Assembly (NCBI GenBank): GCA_009767595.1
Contig: VSDK01018351.1
Span: 130,278-194,277, forward strand
Direction: 5' to 3'
Source: Symbiodinium kawagutii
Taxonomy: Eukaryota > Sar > Dinophyceae > Suessiales > Symbiodiniaceae
DNA: 64,000 nucleotides
Each line of letters starts with the position of its first letter. The stretch's first letter is position 1. Below the pieces are notes generated by a model that was not told the origin of the DNA, ran no database searches, and worked only from the letters and a program-made list of their open reading frames with translations. Positions 53,751-64,000 of this stretch are shown piece after piece. The translations under genes were made by a program, and so were the position numbers.

Positions 53751-54793
53751 GTGAGTAGTTTAAAAGTGGTTTCGAATGTCAACATGATCATGTCTCTCGG
53801 TTTGGTCTTCACATGTCTTCACACTCTTTTTGGTCACATGGGATCATCTCATTGCTAAGATCCATGATGTATTTGGTTCACATGCAAAGTCTTGTTGAGG
53901 AATGTCTTCTGAACACCGAGAAATGGAGCTCTTGTGAGCTCTGTGCTAGAGCCCGTCTTCTAGCACGGGAATTGCGAACTAGTACTCGAGCTTGAGATGA
54001 CTACTGGTGCCAGCGCTGCACTAGCGCCTAGCTGCTGCTTTGCTGCAGCTTGCTGCTTGCCTCATAAGTATTGTAAGAGGTACAACCAGCCACAACAGTG
54101 TCATTAATTAAGTCATTAAATGGTTGCGTTAGTTGTTTTGTATAAATTCCTTGACCAGGACTTGTGGCAGCACGCCATCGATCCATCGATCCATCGACTA
54201 CATTGGGTAGCAGATCAAAGCGCAGGATTCCTCCATTCACAAAGTGGATCCATATTTTCCCGCTGCGTCAGAAGTTCTCACGCAGCCACATTGGCTCTGC
54301 GAACATCCAAGATACCTAGACATCAAACAGGGACATGTAGCACAGCAAACAATGGGAAAACTAACAGCCACAGTTGAAGGTACACGGTACACATTTGATA
54401 TCCTTCGATGAATCGGTCGCATTGGCCAGAACATGTTTCTCTGAATGCTGTACTTTTGCGGAAAGCCCGCAGGAATTGATTTTGACTTGTTGCGCCAACA
54501 CCTGTGCCACTTTGCCATTTCCTGTCCATGCAACAAAACATTCCTGTCCATACAACAAAACAGTTTGACCACGTGCTCTCGAACGGTACTTGAAAAAGAG
54601 GGTGAAATGATCGTAGAAATGATCATATACATGATATCATATCACATTATATTAGACTATCGTATCATATCGATTCATTGATCTAATATGGCTTCACAAT
54701 GCTTGACAATCTTCAATCTTCCAGCGAGCCAGCGGCATCTGAGGGAATCAATTGGAGGGCAAAGTACGGTAGCCTCCCTCGGCCGCATCCAAG

Positions 54794-55288
54794 GTGGAGT
54801 ACTGCACTGCTCCCTTCACCAAGGTTGGCCTTGACACACCACAGGCCACACAAGCATCATCTACCACTGATGGGAAGCACAATGGAAGATTGACAGTGAA
54901 AAACCCGAGCAAACATATCATCAACATCGATACTTATATCTTTATGTTTGTTCTCACTTGCACTCGCAAAGATCTTCGCTTGGAGCAATTCCTGGGGAAT
55001 GAAATTGTCAAATGCTCTGCAGGCATCACGAGAACCACAGGGAACCACTACGTTAAAAATGTTGGAATGATCATACTAGTTGGCGGCACCCCCAGTGACA
55101 ACCCAATGCGTCAACAATTTGTTGTGGGCCATGGGTTTGGGATGGTGTGGAGACACCAATCATGTTTAAAGACACTCGATTGTTACCTGTTTCAGCAGCA
55201 AACAACGACATCCAAAACCACCACAACTCCGATGTGTCCCTACACATCTAGAACCTGTCGAGAGTCTGTTCAGGATCTCGCGACATGA
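54794..55288 (+). CDS. Hypothetical open frame of 164 codons
   Basis: One of the longest repeat-free frames in the window; includes DLRLEQFLGNEIVKCSAGIT and MIILVGGTPSDNPMRQQFVV. No motif recognised. On the minus strand, 54955-55010 reads DNFIPQELLQAKIFASA to a strong GTGAGA donor and competes with it. Confidence 0.35.
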   Translation: MEYCTAPFTKVGLDTPQATQASSTTDGKHNGRLTVKNPSKHIINIDTYIFMFVLTCTRKDLRLEQFLGNEIVKCSAGITRTTGNHYVKNVGMIILVGGTPSDNPMRQQFVVGHGFGMVWRHQSCLKTLDCYLFQQQTTTSKTTTTPMCPYTSRTCRESVQDLAT

Positions 55289-55354
55289 GCTCCTTGTGCC
55301 TCAAATCAAGGAAAGGCCCGTCAGCCACACAGGGTTGCTTCCGCATTTTGTTAC

Positions 55355-55484
55355 TTCAGCATGCATGTGGAACATGAGGACCCTCAGAATAGAGGCAATA
55401 CGCTGGTCGCTAGTACACCTTTGCAAATCATTCATTTTTTTTGTTATGGCAGTAATTGTCTCCGAAGCATCGACGTCATTTTGC
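55355..55484 (-). CDS. Exon of unknown protein
   Basis: Reads DVDASETITAITKKMNDLQR then IASILRVLMFHMHAE to a GAA|GTAACA donor; convincing helical composition. Confidence 0.5.
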
Positions 55485-55798
55485 AATTATCGTACGTTGT
55501 TGTGATTGTCCGTCAGATTGGAGACAGCTGACTCCCTCGCTCTACCGGCATCCAGCTGCAATCTGCCACGGCTGAGCGCAGATCAAGTCGTCAGTGACCC
55601 AGTTATATCATGTCATCTCGGCTTCGCTTCCCCAAAGTGAAAAGTAAAGATTTGGGGAGAAAAAGAAAGAAGATGAAAGAAGATCAAAGAAGTAAAAATA
55701 ACGATTTCTTCATCTTTGGGGTTGTTCTGTGGCTCCCTTGGTGCCAAAGGCACTGCTCGAAGGCACTGCCCTTAACACAGTGAGCATGCTCTTTGCAG

Positions 55799-56008
55799 GA
55801 CAGCATTGTGGCATTCCTCAGCCCACCAATCCCTCGACACTCCAAGAGGAGCTTTGCAGCCAGCTTCACTTTCAAACAAATTGGAGGCAAGGACTGGCAA
55901 GGAGGCAAATTGTACCGGGAAGCTGAAAACTACCCGAACAAAACAAATCAAATCTTGGACTACATCCGAGGGACTCAAGTAGAGATTGATCTGGCAAATC
56001 GGTGCTGA
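55799..56008 (+). CDS. C-terminal exon of unknown protein
   Basis: Strong acceptor (GCATGCTCTTTGCAG) then 69 codons and TGA. Reads SFAASFTFKQIGGKDWQGGK then NQILDYIRGTQVEIDLANRC. One of the clearest exons in the window; family not recognised. Confidence 0.6.
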   Translation, partial: DSIVAFLSPPIPRHSKRSFAASFTFKQIGGKDWQGGKLYREAENYPNKTNQILDYIRGTQVEIDLANRC

Positions 56009-56104
56009 AGTCACGATGAACGTGGCCTTTCAGGCGGGAAGAGTGAGTTGAGAGCTGAGAGACTAAACCTTTCCTCTTTCATCTAAGAGAAAGAATGCGA
56101 CAAT

Positions 56105-56765
56105 GAAGATGAATCAAGATGAATCCAGATGAATCAAGATGAATCCAGATAGATCAAGATGAATGAAGATGATTCAAGATGAATCCAAATGAATCAAGAG
56201 GAATCAAGATGAATGAAGATGAATCGAGATGAATCGAGATGAATCAAGATGAATCCAAGATGAATCGAGATGAATCAAGATGAATCCAAGATGAATCAAG
56301 AGGAATCGAGATAAATCCAGATGAATGAAGATGAATCGAGATAAATCCAGGTGAATCAAGATGAATCAAGAGGAATCAAGATGAATCAAGATTAATCAAG
56401 AGGAATCAAGAGGAATCAAGATGAATGAAGATGAATCAAGATGAATGAAGATGATTCAAGATGAATCCAAATGAATCAAGAGGAATCAAGATGAATCCAA
56501 ATGAATCAAGAGGAATCAAGATGAATCCAGATGAATCAAGATGAATCAAGAGGAATCAAGAGGAATCAAGAGGAATCAAGGTGAATCAAGATGAATCAAG
56601 ATGAATCCAAGATGAATCAAGATGAATCAAGAGGAATCGAGATAAATCCAGATGAATGAAGATGAATCGAGATAAATCCAGGTGAATCAAGATGAATCAA
56701 GAGGAATCAAGATGAATCAAGATTAATCAAGAGGAATCAAGAGGAATCAAGAGGAATGAAGAGGA
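56105..56765. repeat. 10-bp tandem array (AATCAAGATG)n
   Basis: About 65 units of AATCAAGATG with common variants AATCCAGATG, AATCAAGAGG, AATCGAGATA. Blocks of about 50 bp are duplicated within it, indicating higher-order copying. Confidence 0.95.
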
Positions 56766-56837
56766 AGTTTCAGCGAAACCACACCCCACCTGTAAGAAGT
56801 GCAGTGATGCGGCCGAGTGGTGCAGATTGTCTCTGCA

Positions 56838-56981
56838 CTAACCTTGGCCAGCTTTGCTCTGGAAATGGTGCCCGCTGTTTTGTGACCACGCCATAGCTAT
56901 CCTTTCCACTGTTGACAAGGCATCCATGACAAGGCGCTCGATGAAGGCATAGGTGGAGGGATCATTCCTCAGAGACCGCCA
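56838..56981 (-). CDS. C-terminal exon of unknown protein
   Basis: 47 codons plus TAG after GTGCTACTTGTGCAG. Reads WRSLRNDPSTYAFIERLVMD then ALSTVERIAMAWSQNSGHH; very GC-rich third positions and a convincing helix. An internal GA or GC donor is possible. Confidence 0.6.
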   Translation of the reverse strand, partial: WRSLRNDPSTYAFIERLVMDALSTVERIAMAWSQNSGHHFQSKAGQG

Positions 56982-57328
56982 CTGCACAAGTAGCACTCGT
57001 GATTATTCTCAGAAAATATCCTTGACATCCAATGACCAAAAAGGTCTCAGCCTCTCTTACAGAGCATGCACACAACAAACACAAACAGTAGTGGATAGAC
57101 CCAGCACTTGTCGCTTGTTTAAGTTTTTGTATGTGTGTGTAATGACATGTAATGTGCAGGGTATGCCTATACATGTCATGTATTATCACAAGTATTTCTT
57201 TAGCGATATGTAGCGATTGATGCAAGGCAGAACTGATAATGAACCACAGTTTGACAGCGACGGTCACTTCATAACAACCCATCCGTGTATTTGAACGAGG
57301 TACACAGGCGGCCATCGAGCGCGCCCTT

Positions 57329-57420
57329 CTATGCTTGCCAGTTCATCTGTTGCTGTGCCCCAATGAGGATGGCCACACAACTCCTGGCACCAGATTTCTG
57401 ATGCCATGCTCAGTGTTTTG
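57329..57420 (+). CDS. Possible exon
   Basis: After TTCTATGCTTGCCAG, reads HLLLCPNEDGHTTPGTRFLM. Two frames are open. Confidence 0.3.
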
Positions 57421-57905
57421 GGGTCTGACATTCATTGTGACGTGTCCAGCTATGTCAAAAGAATATTTCCACATGTTCGAAGCATGCCCAAAAGTACTGA
57501 TTGTTTCACGTTTTCTTGTCTACTTTTGCTGCATAATCTCGGAATCAAGTGATGCAGCAGCCCCTTTGTTTCATTTCAAAATGTGTGTCATCAACTGAGA
57601 GGAAGAATGGTGAAGCGACTTTCCAAGCGCATCTAATCAGCAGCCCAGGCATCTGCCTTTGGAGGCAAGTCGAGACCTGTCAGCGATGGCAATTCGAGGA
57701 TATTGTTTCAAAGCAGCAGCATCAACAACCACACCATTCTGGCCAGTCTCAGCGCACAATCGTGCTATATCACGGCGTGGTGTAGCATGGTAACAATATC
57801 CTGTATGTATATATGTATACTGCGACTCAATTCACCCGAAGTGACATGTTGGCGAGTTCAAAACCGAGATCGCGCAACAAAAACCAAACACATCAGTTCA
57901 TCAGT

Positions 57906-58136
57906 TCATGAAAAAGGCATCCCCATCAGTGTGGTGCTTCCTTCCAACAACAACGTTTCAGCTTCAAAGTGCCCAACAAATCGTTCCCATCCGAATCCTG
58001 GCCTGGCAATGCAAGTGGCATGTGCAGGAGAAGTACCGCAGGCCCAGCCTCCCATGGCATCGCCACATTGTTCCATGAGTTCAACCGGGGACAGATCAAG
58101 CAATGGCAGTGGGGTTGGAGACACCGTGTTGAACAT
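57906..58136 (-). CDS. Coding island of unknown protein
   Basis: 76-codon minus frame with ATG, PLLDLSPVELMEQCGDAMGG and WERFVGHFEAETLLLEGS. The plus strand is also open through the region, so the strand is not certain. Confidence 0.4.
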   Translation of the reverse strand: MFNTVSPTPLPLLDLSPVELMEQCGDAMGGWACGTSPAHATCIARPGFGWERFVGHFEAETLLLEGSTTLMGMPFS

Positions 58137-58323
58137 CCAGGAACCAAACTAAAGTAACAAAAACTGATCCAAAATGGCGTCTACATTCTTGTTCCAACTA
58201 GGATGCCACCTATCGTGGTTGGGCTTTGATGATTGCCATTCATTGAAGCATTGTTGTACGGATAATTGCAGTACCACCAGGACCAACAACAACCAATAAG
58301 CAACAACCAGCTACCCAGCACAG

Positions 58324-58414
58324 GTCCTGAAGCGACTTCGTGAGATGTTCTCGAGCGAACGCCAGTTGCTCTTCGTTGATCCTCCACGAGATTGGATGAG
58401 TTGCTCTCCACTGG
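58324..58414 (+). CDS. Exon of unknown protein
   Basis: 30 codons from a CTACCCAGCACAG acceptor to a CTGG|GTCAGC donor: VLKRLREMFSSERQLLFVDP then PRDWMSCSPL. The minus strand is also open but lacks paired splice sites. Confidence 0.5.
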
Positions 58415-58681
58415 GTCAGCGGTAGCCATCTGAACGGACACTACAGTGAGTCACTACAGTACTGTATCTATTGATGCGCATTGCTTGTTTGGAAATGATG
58501 CCTGACTATCGTGAATAATTCATTAGCTTATTATTGGCCAATCTTCATTCAAAGAGGAAATACTGTACTGACTATACATTGGCCACAAACAATGCGAGCC
58601 AATCTTTTGCACACTGCAACACCATATTTGATGCAACCTACCATATCCAACGTTTGGACACCTGCTGCCCTGCCCTCCAAG

Positions 58682-58771
58682 CTGCGTTGGCAAGACGAGA
58701 AGCTGGTGGTTCGAGTTATCAAAAAAGAAAACGTCGACACCTTTGATCCTGTGAAGCCCAAACAGCCTGCA
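58682..58771 (+). CDS. Exon of unknown protein
   Basis: Strong acceptor (CTGCTGCCCTGCCCTCCAAG). The phase-0 frame reads LRWQDEKLVVRVIKKENVDT then FDPVKPKQPA to a GCA|GTACTT donor. In the phase left by the exon at 58414 it would instead read a short basic terminus (YQKRKRRHL), so the linkage is uncertain. Confidence 0.5.
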
Positions 58772-58944
58772 GTACTTGGCGCGACACTCTGTTGTCATTG
58801 TTCATTGCATCAGGAATGGCAGAGTTTTGGTGCAATCCAACACACAACATTCTGGATCAATGAAACAATTTGCATTGGACGGCTGGGGATGGTGCTCAGC
58901 AAAGATTCGATAAAGATCGATAAAGGAGGTTGACTTTGGCACGG

Positions 58945-59163
58945 GCAATGTATGTTTGGCCAACGTCCACCGAACCCAATCGGGAGATTATCTTTCCATG
59001 GGAGCTATCGGAAACAAGCTGTTTTAAACGAAAGCATCAAACAAGTGGTTCTCAAATCAAGAGGCCCTACAAAATCATAGGGCCCTCCAAGCCAAAACCA
59101 CGCGACTTTCCACTACTGACGTGTGGTCCAGCATGTCCAGCCATTGCCAACAAATCAGCTTGA
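58945..59163 (+). CDS. Possible exon upstream of the 59.2 kb gene
   Basis: The plus frame reads STEPNREIIFPWELSETSCF then QIKRPYKIIGPSKPKPRDFP, ending in TGA. Lower GC3 than neighbours. Confidence 0.35.
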   Translation, partial: AMYVWPTSTEPNREIIFPWELSETSCFKRKHQTSGSQIKRPYKIIGPSKPKPRDFPLLTCGPACPAIANKSA

Positions 59164-59217
59164 CTGTAGCTGAGCTTTGGATCTTCGTCCGTGTACGAAG
59201 GGCCGGTTTTGACCGAG

Positions 59218-60240
59218 GTGCCCGGACTGCGACATCCCGGCCGCGTGGTCGAAGAGAGGGCGCAAGGTGCCCTGCCTTGGAGCCGTTTACGAGGTGGATT
59301 TTTTCGAAGGCATAGATTTAGAGGAAGGTAGAAAAACCCAGAGATAGTAAGTATAAGTATAATGTAAGTATATGATATGTATAATGTGAGTATAAGGTAA
59401 GTATACTATGATATAATATGTAAGTATGTATAGGGATAGTATAAGGCAAAGTAGCAGGCTATCACTTTGATTATGAGAGTACAGTATAGGTGTATCATCA
59501 CATAATGTAGTTAATGCAGCACATATAATGTGACATAATATAATGTAATGCAATAATAAAATACGTATTATGTACCTGGCATGGCATCAGACTGTAAACG
59601 TCCGTTTGGCGGCTCGTGGCCCTTGGCATTCCTTGGCCAACACTTCCAGTCGAGCTTCAGTTGGGGCACGCGGCTGGTGTCGTACCTGAGGGCCGCTGCG
59701 GGCCGCGGTGAGTCTTGTTTTTGGATTTGGAGAATTCCTGAGAAAATGATGTCTCTATCTGCTACTTTGGTGGTTTTAAACATGTTTTATTTTTCGTACC
59801 AATCACTAACAAATGGTTGGTCTTGAAAATGTTCAGGCCATTTCGTCTGCCGAGCTGATGAGTCAGTGTCCCCCCAAAGTGTTCTATCATCAAACACATT
59901 CAAAAATATTCGCACACAATGCCCCGTGAGAGATCATCAAAAATGCCGGAGAATCACCAGTTAGAGCTAGAGGGTCATCGCCACATGACAACCAATGACA
60001 ACCAATGACTACAAGATATGGTAAAATGACATACTGCCTTACATCCAATGTGAAACAATGGCCTTGGAAGTTGTTGACTGTATTTCTTTTGTGTTGCGGT
60101 CCCAGCCTGGGCTCATTGACAAACTCCAAATGCCAGTCCTCAAACAGCAACCACGAAATCCAAAATCTAACATAATCAAACAATTCATTTCTTTAAATCC
60201 ACAATCCAAAATTATCAGAAATCAGTGCCATTCTTTCTAA
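59218..60240 (+). CDS. Multi-exon gene of unknown function
   Basis: Four coding blocks join with matching phases: 59218-59327 (CPDCDIPAAWSKRGRK then FFEGIDLEE), 59591-59707 (CKRPFGGSWPLAFLGQHFQS then TRLVSYLRAAAGRG), 59837-59925 (HFVCRADESVSPQSVLSSNT) and 60106 onward (PGLIDKLQMPVLKQ). The first three donors are GT (GTAGAA, GTGAGT, GTGAGA). The CPDCD start could be half a zinc site, or belong to an enzyme; I do not recognise the family. The first intron is a microsatellite. Both ends of the gene are open, and the frame of the last block runs to a stop at 60240. Confidence 0.65.
59330..59570. repeat. Degenerate (AAGTATAATGT) repeat in an intron
   Basis: AGTATAAGTATAATGTAAGT words with drifting period, filling the intron between 59327 and 59591. 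Confidence 0.7.
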
Positions 60241-60589
60241 AATCCAAATCATTGGTCAAAGCCAACTGTTCGGGTTGCATCCTGGACCTCACCTGCTTGC
60301 AACATGGACAGATCAATTGAATCTGAAGCAAGCAACTTCTCCATCTGTGACCATGAAATCAAAACCACAGGGTCGAAGTATTATGGATGATATGTAAAAT
60401 ATGGCTGAAGGCCAAGCATCATGGTTTCCAGCCTTGGATGACATGGGACTGAACAGCATCTCAGTGTACTTTTTGAAAAATGGAAAGCATACAACTATCT
60501 CTCCATGATTTGCATAGGCATTGAATGAATGACCAGTGGCAATACCTTGCTATTCAAAATACCAGTTGCTTGTATGTCGCTATCACGTG

Positions 60590-60790
60590 ATCCAACCGCA
60601 TGTCGTCTTTCAATGCAATGACTGCAATGAAAAAACTTCAAATCGCCCCAAAAAGACCACAAGATACAAAAGCTGCATTGCTGACCTCACATCAATCCGT
60701 CGAGCTGAGAAGCAGTATAAAGGAAAGGAATTCCACCTGCTGCTTCCTGACACAATCCAAATCAAGTTGGGCCCTGATGTGCTTTGACTC
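60590..60790 (+). CDS. Hypothetical open frame
   Basis: Reads TTRYKSCIADLTSIRRAEKQ then FHLLLPDTIQIKLGPDVL with TGA. A second plus frame is open. Moderate coding look. Confidence 0.3.
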
Positions 60791-61255
60791 AACATCCTTT
60801 ACAATCAAACTGTGCAGTACATGTGCCTGCCTTCAACTGTTGTAGGACCCATGCAACCTCCTTCTCCTGAGTCAAGTCACAGAAACACAGCCAAATCGGA
60901 CAACATGGTGACGTTTCTAGCATTTCTCAAGATGCAGGACATGTGCTGCACTTTATTTCTCCACCTAACAAAAAGCGACTGACTCTCCCTTCATGAACTG
61001 ATTGGTCGCTGGAATCCCAAAGATTAGCAGTCTGCGGGTCTGAAGTGTTTGTTTGGCAAAGCTATTCTTGTTGATTCAGCGGACCAGCCAAGGTGCAGAA
61101 GGATAATTGATGATGTCGCCACCCAAAGCGATCAAGTCCTGAATCGTCTAAAGCAATCAGAGAATGGGCAAAGCAAGCAGATGGCTTGAAGGACTTGCCT
61201 GTTTGGTGGTTAAAACTCAGTGAAGACCTCTGCTGAACCCCGAAAATATGTTCAG

Positions 61256-61367
61256 TGGCCCACCTTCCCTGGTTACCAAGTCTGGAGGGTTTGGAAACTT
61301 GCATGAACTTCAGATCTCTTCTACACCAGGGCATGTGCATACTTTGTGTGCGACCAAATCTGATCAG
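61256..61367 (+). CDS. Exon of unknown protein
   Basis: 37 codons from an AAATATGTTCAG acceptor to a consensus CAG|GTGAGC donor: SLVTKSGGFGNLHELQISST then HVHTLCATKSDQ. Confidence 0.55.
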
Positions 61368-61604
61368 GTGAGCCACGTGGGTGTCGGATGGTGCCAGGAC
61401 GCAACCACAAGACTTGTGTTTCACAAAGCTTCAAAACAAAGCCGGAAAGGGTGAAAGAAGGCTGACAGGCCCATGTTGTCAGCAAAGAAGCCATTTGGGA
61501 GCCTCTGTCACTTTCAAACCCTTAACACGGAGGACTGAACAAAACCTCCCTCAAAAGATCAGTTGGTGGTGCGGTGGCTGGGTTAATCTTTAGGTTAACC
61601 CCAC

Positions 61605-61858
61605 AGTGGGCCAAGGCACCACATTCTCAGCTTGCGCTTTGCGAAAAAGATCCACAAGCCTGGACAAGAGATTGGCTAAGCCCTTGGGTTTGCGCTCAAT
61701 TTTGCATCGCAAACAGCGCAAACAAATCTGAAATGAACTGCTTGTTGCCAGGAACTGTGTACTCACGTCTCACTGAATGCGATGTGAACATCTCTCAACT
61801 CACATCGACCGAAGTCTTTAGCTTGTCCACACTACCAAGCCCAGTAGCTGCTCACTAG
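61605..61858 (+). CDS. Exon or terminal exon of unknown protein
   Basis: About 84 codons after GGTTAACCCCACAG, ending in TAG: LALCEKDPQAWTRDWLSPW then NCLLPGTVYSRLTECDV. Likely the same gene as 61256-61367, but the phase was not confirmed. Confidence 0.45.
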
Positions 61859-61869
61859 GATGCTTTGAC

Positions 61870-62550
61870 AGGTGACTTTCCTTATCCTGCTGCGTGGTGT
61901 GGTCATGTGCCAAATGACCGGAACATGTCAAGTATGGGACTGTTGGTGTCTTTCAAATCTTGGATCTTGTCATTTGGTTCTGACTTCATATTGCTGTTTC
62001 GCAGGGTTTGATTCCCTTAACAGTGAGAAGGTTCGCCCAGGAATTGCACCTACAAAATATCCAGAACAAAAAACAATTGACATTTCTAAAATTATGTTGT
62101 GTGAAACGCCGCTGTGCCATTGTACCACTGTTTAATTTCATTGAATATACGGGTCGGAACAGTGAATGCAAGGACAAAGCTGAAACGGCCCGACACATGC
62201 TCACAAAGTGCCAAATTGTCGAAAGTGTACCGTGCTTCACCAAACCCATGCATTGGACAAGTGCCATCGCAGTACTTCCAATCTCTTCCAGTCCTCCACG
62301 TTGAGCATGGCAGAGAACATCCGATGCGTATGAGGCGGATTTTCATCGAAGCGTGAAACATGACTGTCCTCAGTGTGAAATAGAACTACAGCTGGTCAAA
62401 TCTACTTAGATCTAGTCAGCTAGCTCACAAAGACTGCAGTCACTGCAGTCACCTCACATTTTGGATGTCCTCATCAGATTACATTGACATAAGCAATACA
62501 TGATTGGTTACATATATCTAATGATGTCGTATATAGTATGTACGTACATA
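61870..62550. other. Weak coding signals only
   Basis: Overlapping plus and minus frames at 62000-62350 without splice support. Confidence 0.3.
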
Positions 62551-62558
62551 TATATATA

Positions 62559-62665
62559 TATAGGGGTTTCTCAAAATAGGGAGCCCTAAAAATGGCTGCT
62601 TGATTAATTACTATAAATGATTGATAGAGGATGATTTGGGGTTCCTATTTTGAGAAAAATCCATA
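62559..62665. mobile_element. MITE-like palindromic element, 107 bp
   Basis: The left end TATAGGGGTTTCTCAAAATA and the complement of the right end TATGGATTTTTCTCAAAATA are inverted repeats extending into GGGAGCCC/GGAACCCC. Same family as 38039-38115, with a longer AT-rich centre. No coding capacity. Confidence 0.65.
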
Positions 62666-62773
62666 CACATGTTGTCCTCCGACTTTGTCAAAATGGCACC
62701 CTGCCATCTATTCTATTCAATGGCTGTGAACATGGAACCCTGAAAGATTTTTTTTGTGAATCGAGTGCCTGAC

Positions 62774-62882
62774 ATTACTTTCAAGCACAAAACAACATGC
62801 AACGCTGGATCCTGCCCAAGCCACTGTGATATGGAGAATCCGCAGCTGGTCGTCCTTTGGTCGTTTGGCGCACTTGGCTGGA
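62774..62882 (-). CDS. Exon of unknown protein
   Basis: 36 codons between an excellent acceptor (CTGATTCTTTGATCCCCAG) and an AAT|GTCAGG donor: PAKCAKRPKDDQLRILHITV then AWAGSSVACCFVLESN. The plus strand is also open. Confidence 0.5.
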
Positions 62883-63063
62883 CTGGGGATCAAAGAATCA
62901 GCAACACACGCGCACACACGCACACATGCACACACCATATATCATCGTCTCATATCAGTGTGAAACATCCTTTTTCTCATGAAGTACGGGTCACTATTAG
63001 ATGTGGGTTGCTGAATGGTGCTGATGTTACCTTGCCATAAAAAAATCAACCTCGCCCCCCCAG

Positions 63064-63188
63064 CTCCCTGGTCGCCTCCTGCTCCATAAGGCTAAAGTGC
63101 GAAGGTCTTCGTGCCTGTGCAATCCGGTTCAAGGCTCTCGCTCCGTGGGGCCGGGCGCTGCACTCTGAAACTCTAAGAAATGGAGCTG
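63064..63188 (+). CDS. Exon without any ATG
   Basis: Perfect pyrimidine acceptor (CCTCGCCCCCCCAG). Reads SLVASCSIRLKCEGLRACAI then FKALAPWGRALHSETLRNGA to a GC donor (GCTG|GCAATC) in phase 1, matching the next exon. If unspliced the frame stays open to 63396. Confidence 0.5.
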
Positions 63189-63271
63189 GCAATCCGTACC
63201 CAGAACTGCGAGAAAATCTTTTTTTGGTCCGTGGTTTTGACTGGTACTTACTAACCTACGGCATTCTACAG

Positions 63272-63435
63272 CCACAGGCCTTGAGAACCTACCTCAACGA
63301 CTCTTCCAATCCGCCTTCATGGTTGGGATCATGCTTCGGATGGTTTGGGGAGGTGTCCAAACCACCTGCGACAACCTGCAGCAGGTCGTGCTGAGTCATG
63401 CTAGCTGCAAAGATCTGCCCCATCTCAGCTGCTAG
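63272..63435 (+). CDS. C-terminal exon of unknown protein
   Basis: Preceded by a TTACTAAC branch-point-like motif (63248-63255) and GGCATTCTACAG. Reads GLENLPQRLFQSAFMVGIML then RMVWGGVQTTCDNLQQVV and ends in TAG. Joins in phase to 63064-63188. Confidence 0.5.
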
Positions 63436-63439
63436 CATG

Positions 63440-64000
63440 ACTGCAATCCATCAACATCTGAGTAAACATTCCATGCAAAACAGAACAACTTGGCTTAGGC
63501 AAAAGTTGATACTGTCCACTTGCACATATGCCACGCCGTGTTTCATTCCCGACATGGCCAGGCAGAGTATTTTACAATGCATTAAACGTTTAGGTCAGTG
63601 CCTCAAATCAAATGATATTTAAATGGGTGCGGACACATTTACATACATTCTAAAATTATGCATTTATATGCAATCATACATTGCACACTGACTACATAGG
63701 AACAACCTGAAACAACTGCACAGACTGAATGCTGAATCAGATTGAACAATTATACGCAAAGCACCCAATGTGTGCAGAGCTAAGCTGAATAAATCTGTGC
63801 TGAAAAGGTGTGAATCTGTGGATGTTTTCAAGTTACTTCAACTGCAGCACTAGCGCTGGAGCACCTGGCCTACTGCTGTAGCTGTGGCTCACCTGCGAGA
63901 AGCTCTGGATTGATTACCGCTGACTCCGGATCGGTTCCTTGTGGTTTCCATTGCTTTCCGTTGCTTTCCCATTCATTCCAAGGGAAAACCACGCCATATC
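63440..64000. other. No firm gene; weak island at the end
   Basis: At 63838-63960 a plus frame (TAALALEHLAYCCSCGSPAR) is open to the window edge and may be a truncated exon. Confidence 0.25.

Overview
This window is nuclear DNA of a eukaryote, most likely a dinoflagellate, perhaps a Symbiodiniaceae or related lineage; the group is an inference. The evidence is small coding islands (about 40-210 bp) separated by long introns full of microsatellites, exons richer in GC at third codon positions than their surroundings, very frequent GC or GA splice donors beside ordinary GT donors, AG acceptors often followed by G, and no operons or ribosome binding sites. A 10-base N run at 4338-4347 inside a CTG repeat is a scaffold gap. 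I saw no rRNA, tRNA, CRISPR array, reverse transcriptase or transposase gene.

The best-supported gene is a bestrophin-family anion channel on the minus strand, 11483 down to about 7161, rebuilt from eleven coding blocks; all but one of its junctions can be given matching splice phases. Other convincing but unnamed multi-exon genes are: minus strand 22307-20812; minus strand 30722 to about 26735; plus strand 33596 to about 35005; minus strand 42221-41763; plus strand 59218 to about 60240; and plus strand 63064-63435. Around these lie many isolated exon-sized coding islands on both strands. In several of them more than one frame, or both strands, looks open, so those calls are tentative.

Layout: 0-13 kb has minus-strand exons (bestrophin plus unknowns) in AT-rich filler; 14.3-15.8 kb has plus-strand exons with a possible membrane protein; 18.2-19.4 kb is a transposon-like element with four 237-bp internal repeats; 20-30.7 kb is mostly minus-strand exons interrupted by large trinucleotide and tetranucleotide repeats; 31.4-33.3 kb is a 74-bp satellite; 33.6-49 kb is mainly plus-strand islands; 50-58 kb alternates strands and holds a 10-bp repeat array at 56.1-56.8 kb; 58.3-63.4 kb is mainly plus strand. 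Three copies of a short palindromic MITE-like element, and a possible relative, are scattered through the window. The genes show no evident common pathway.
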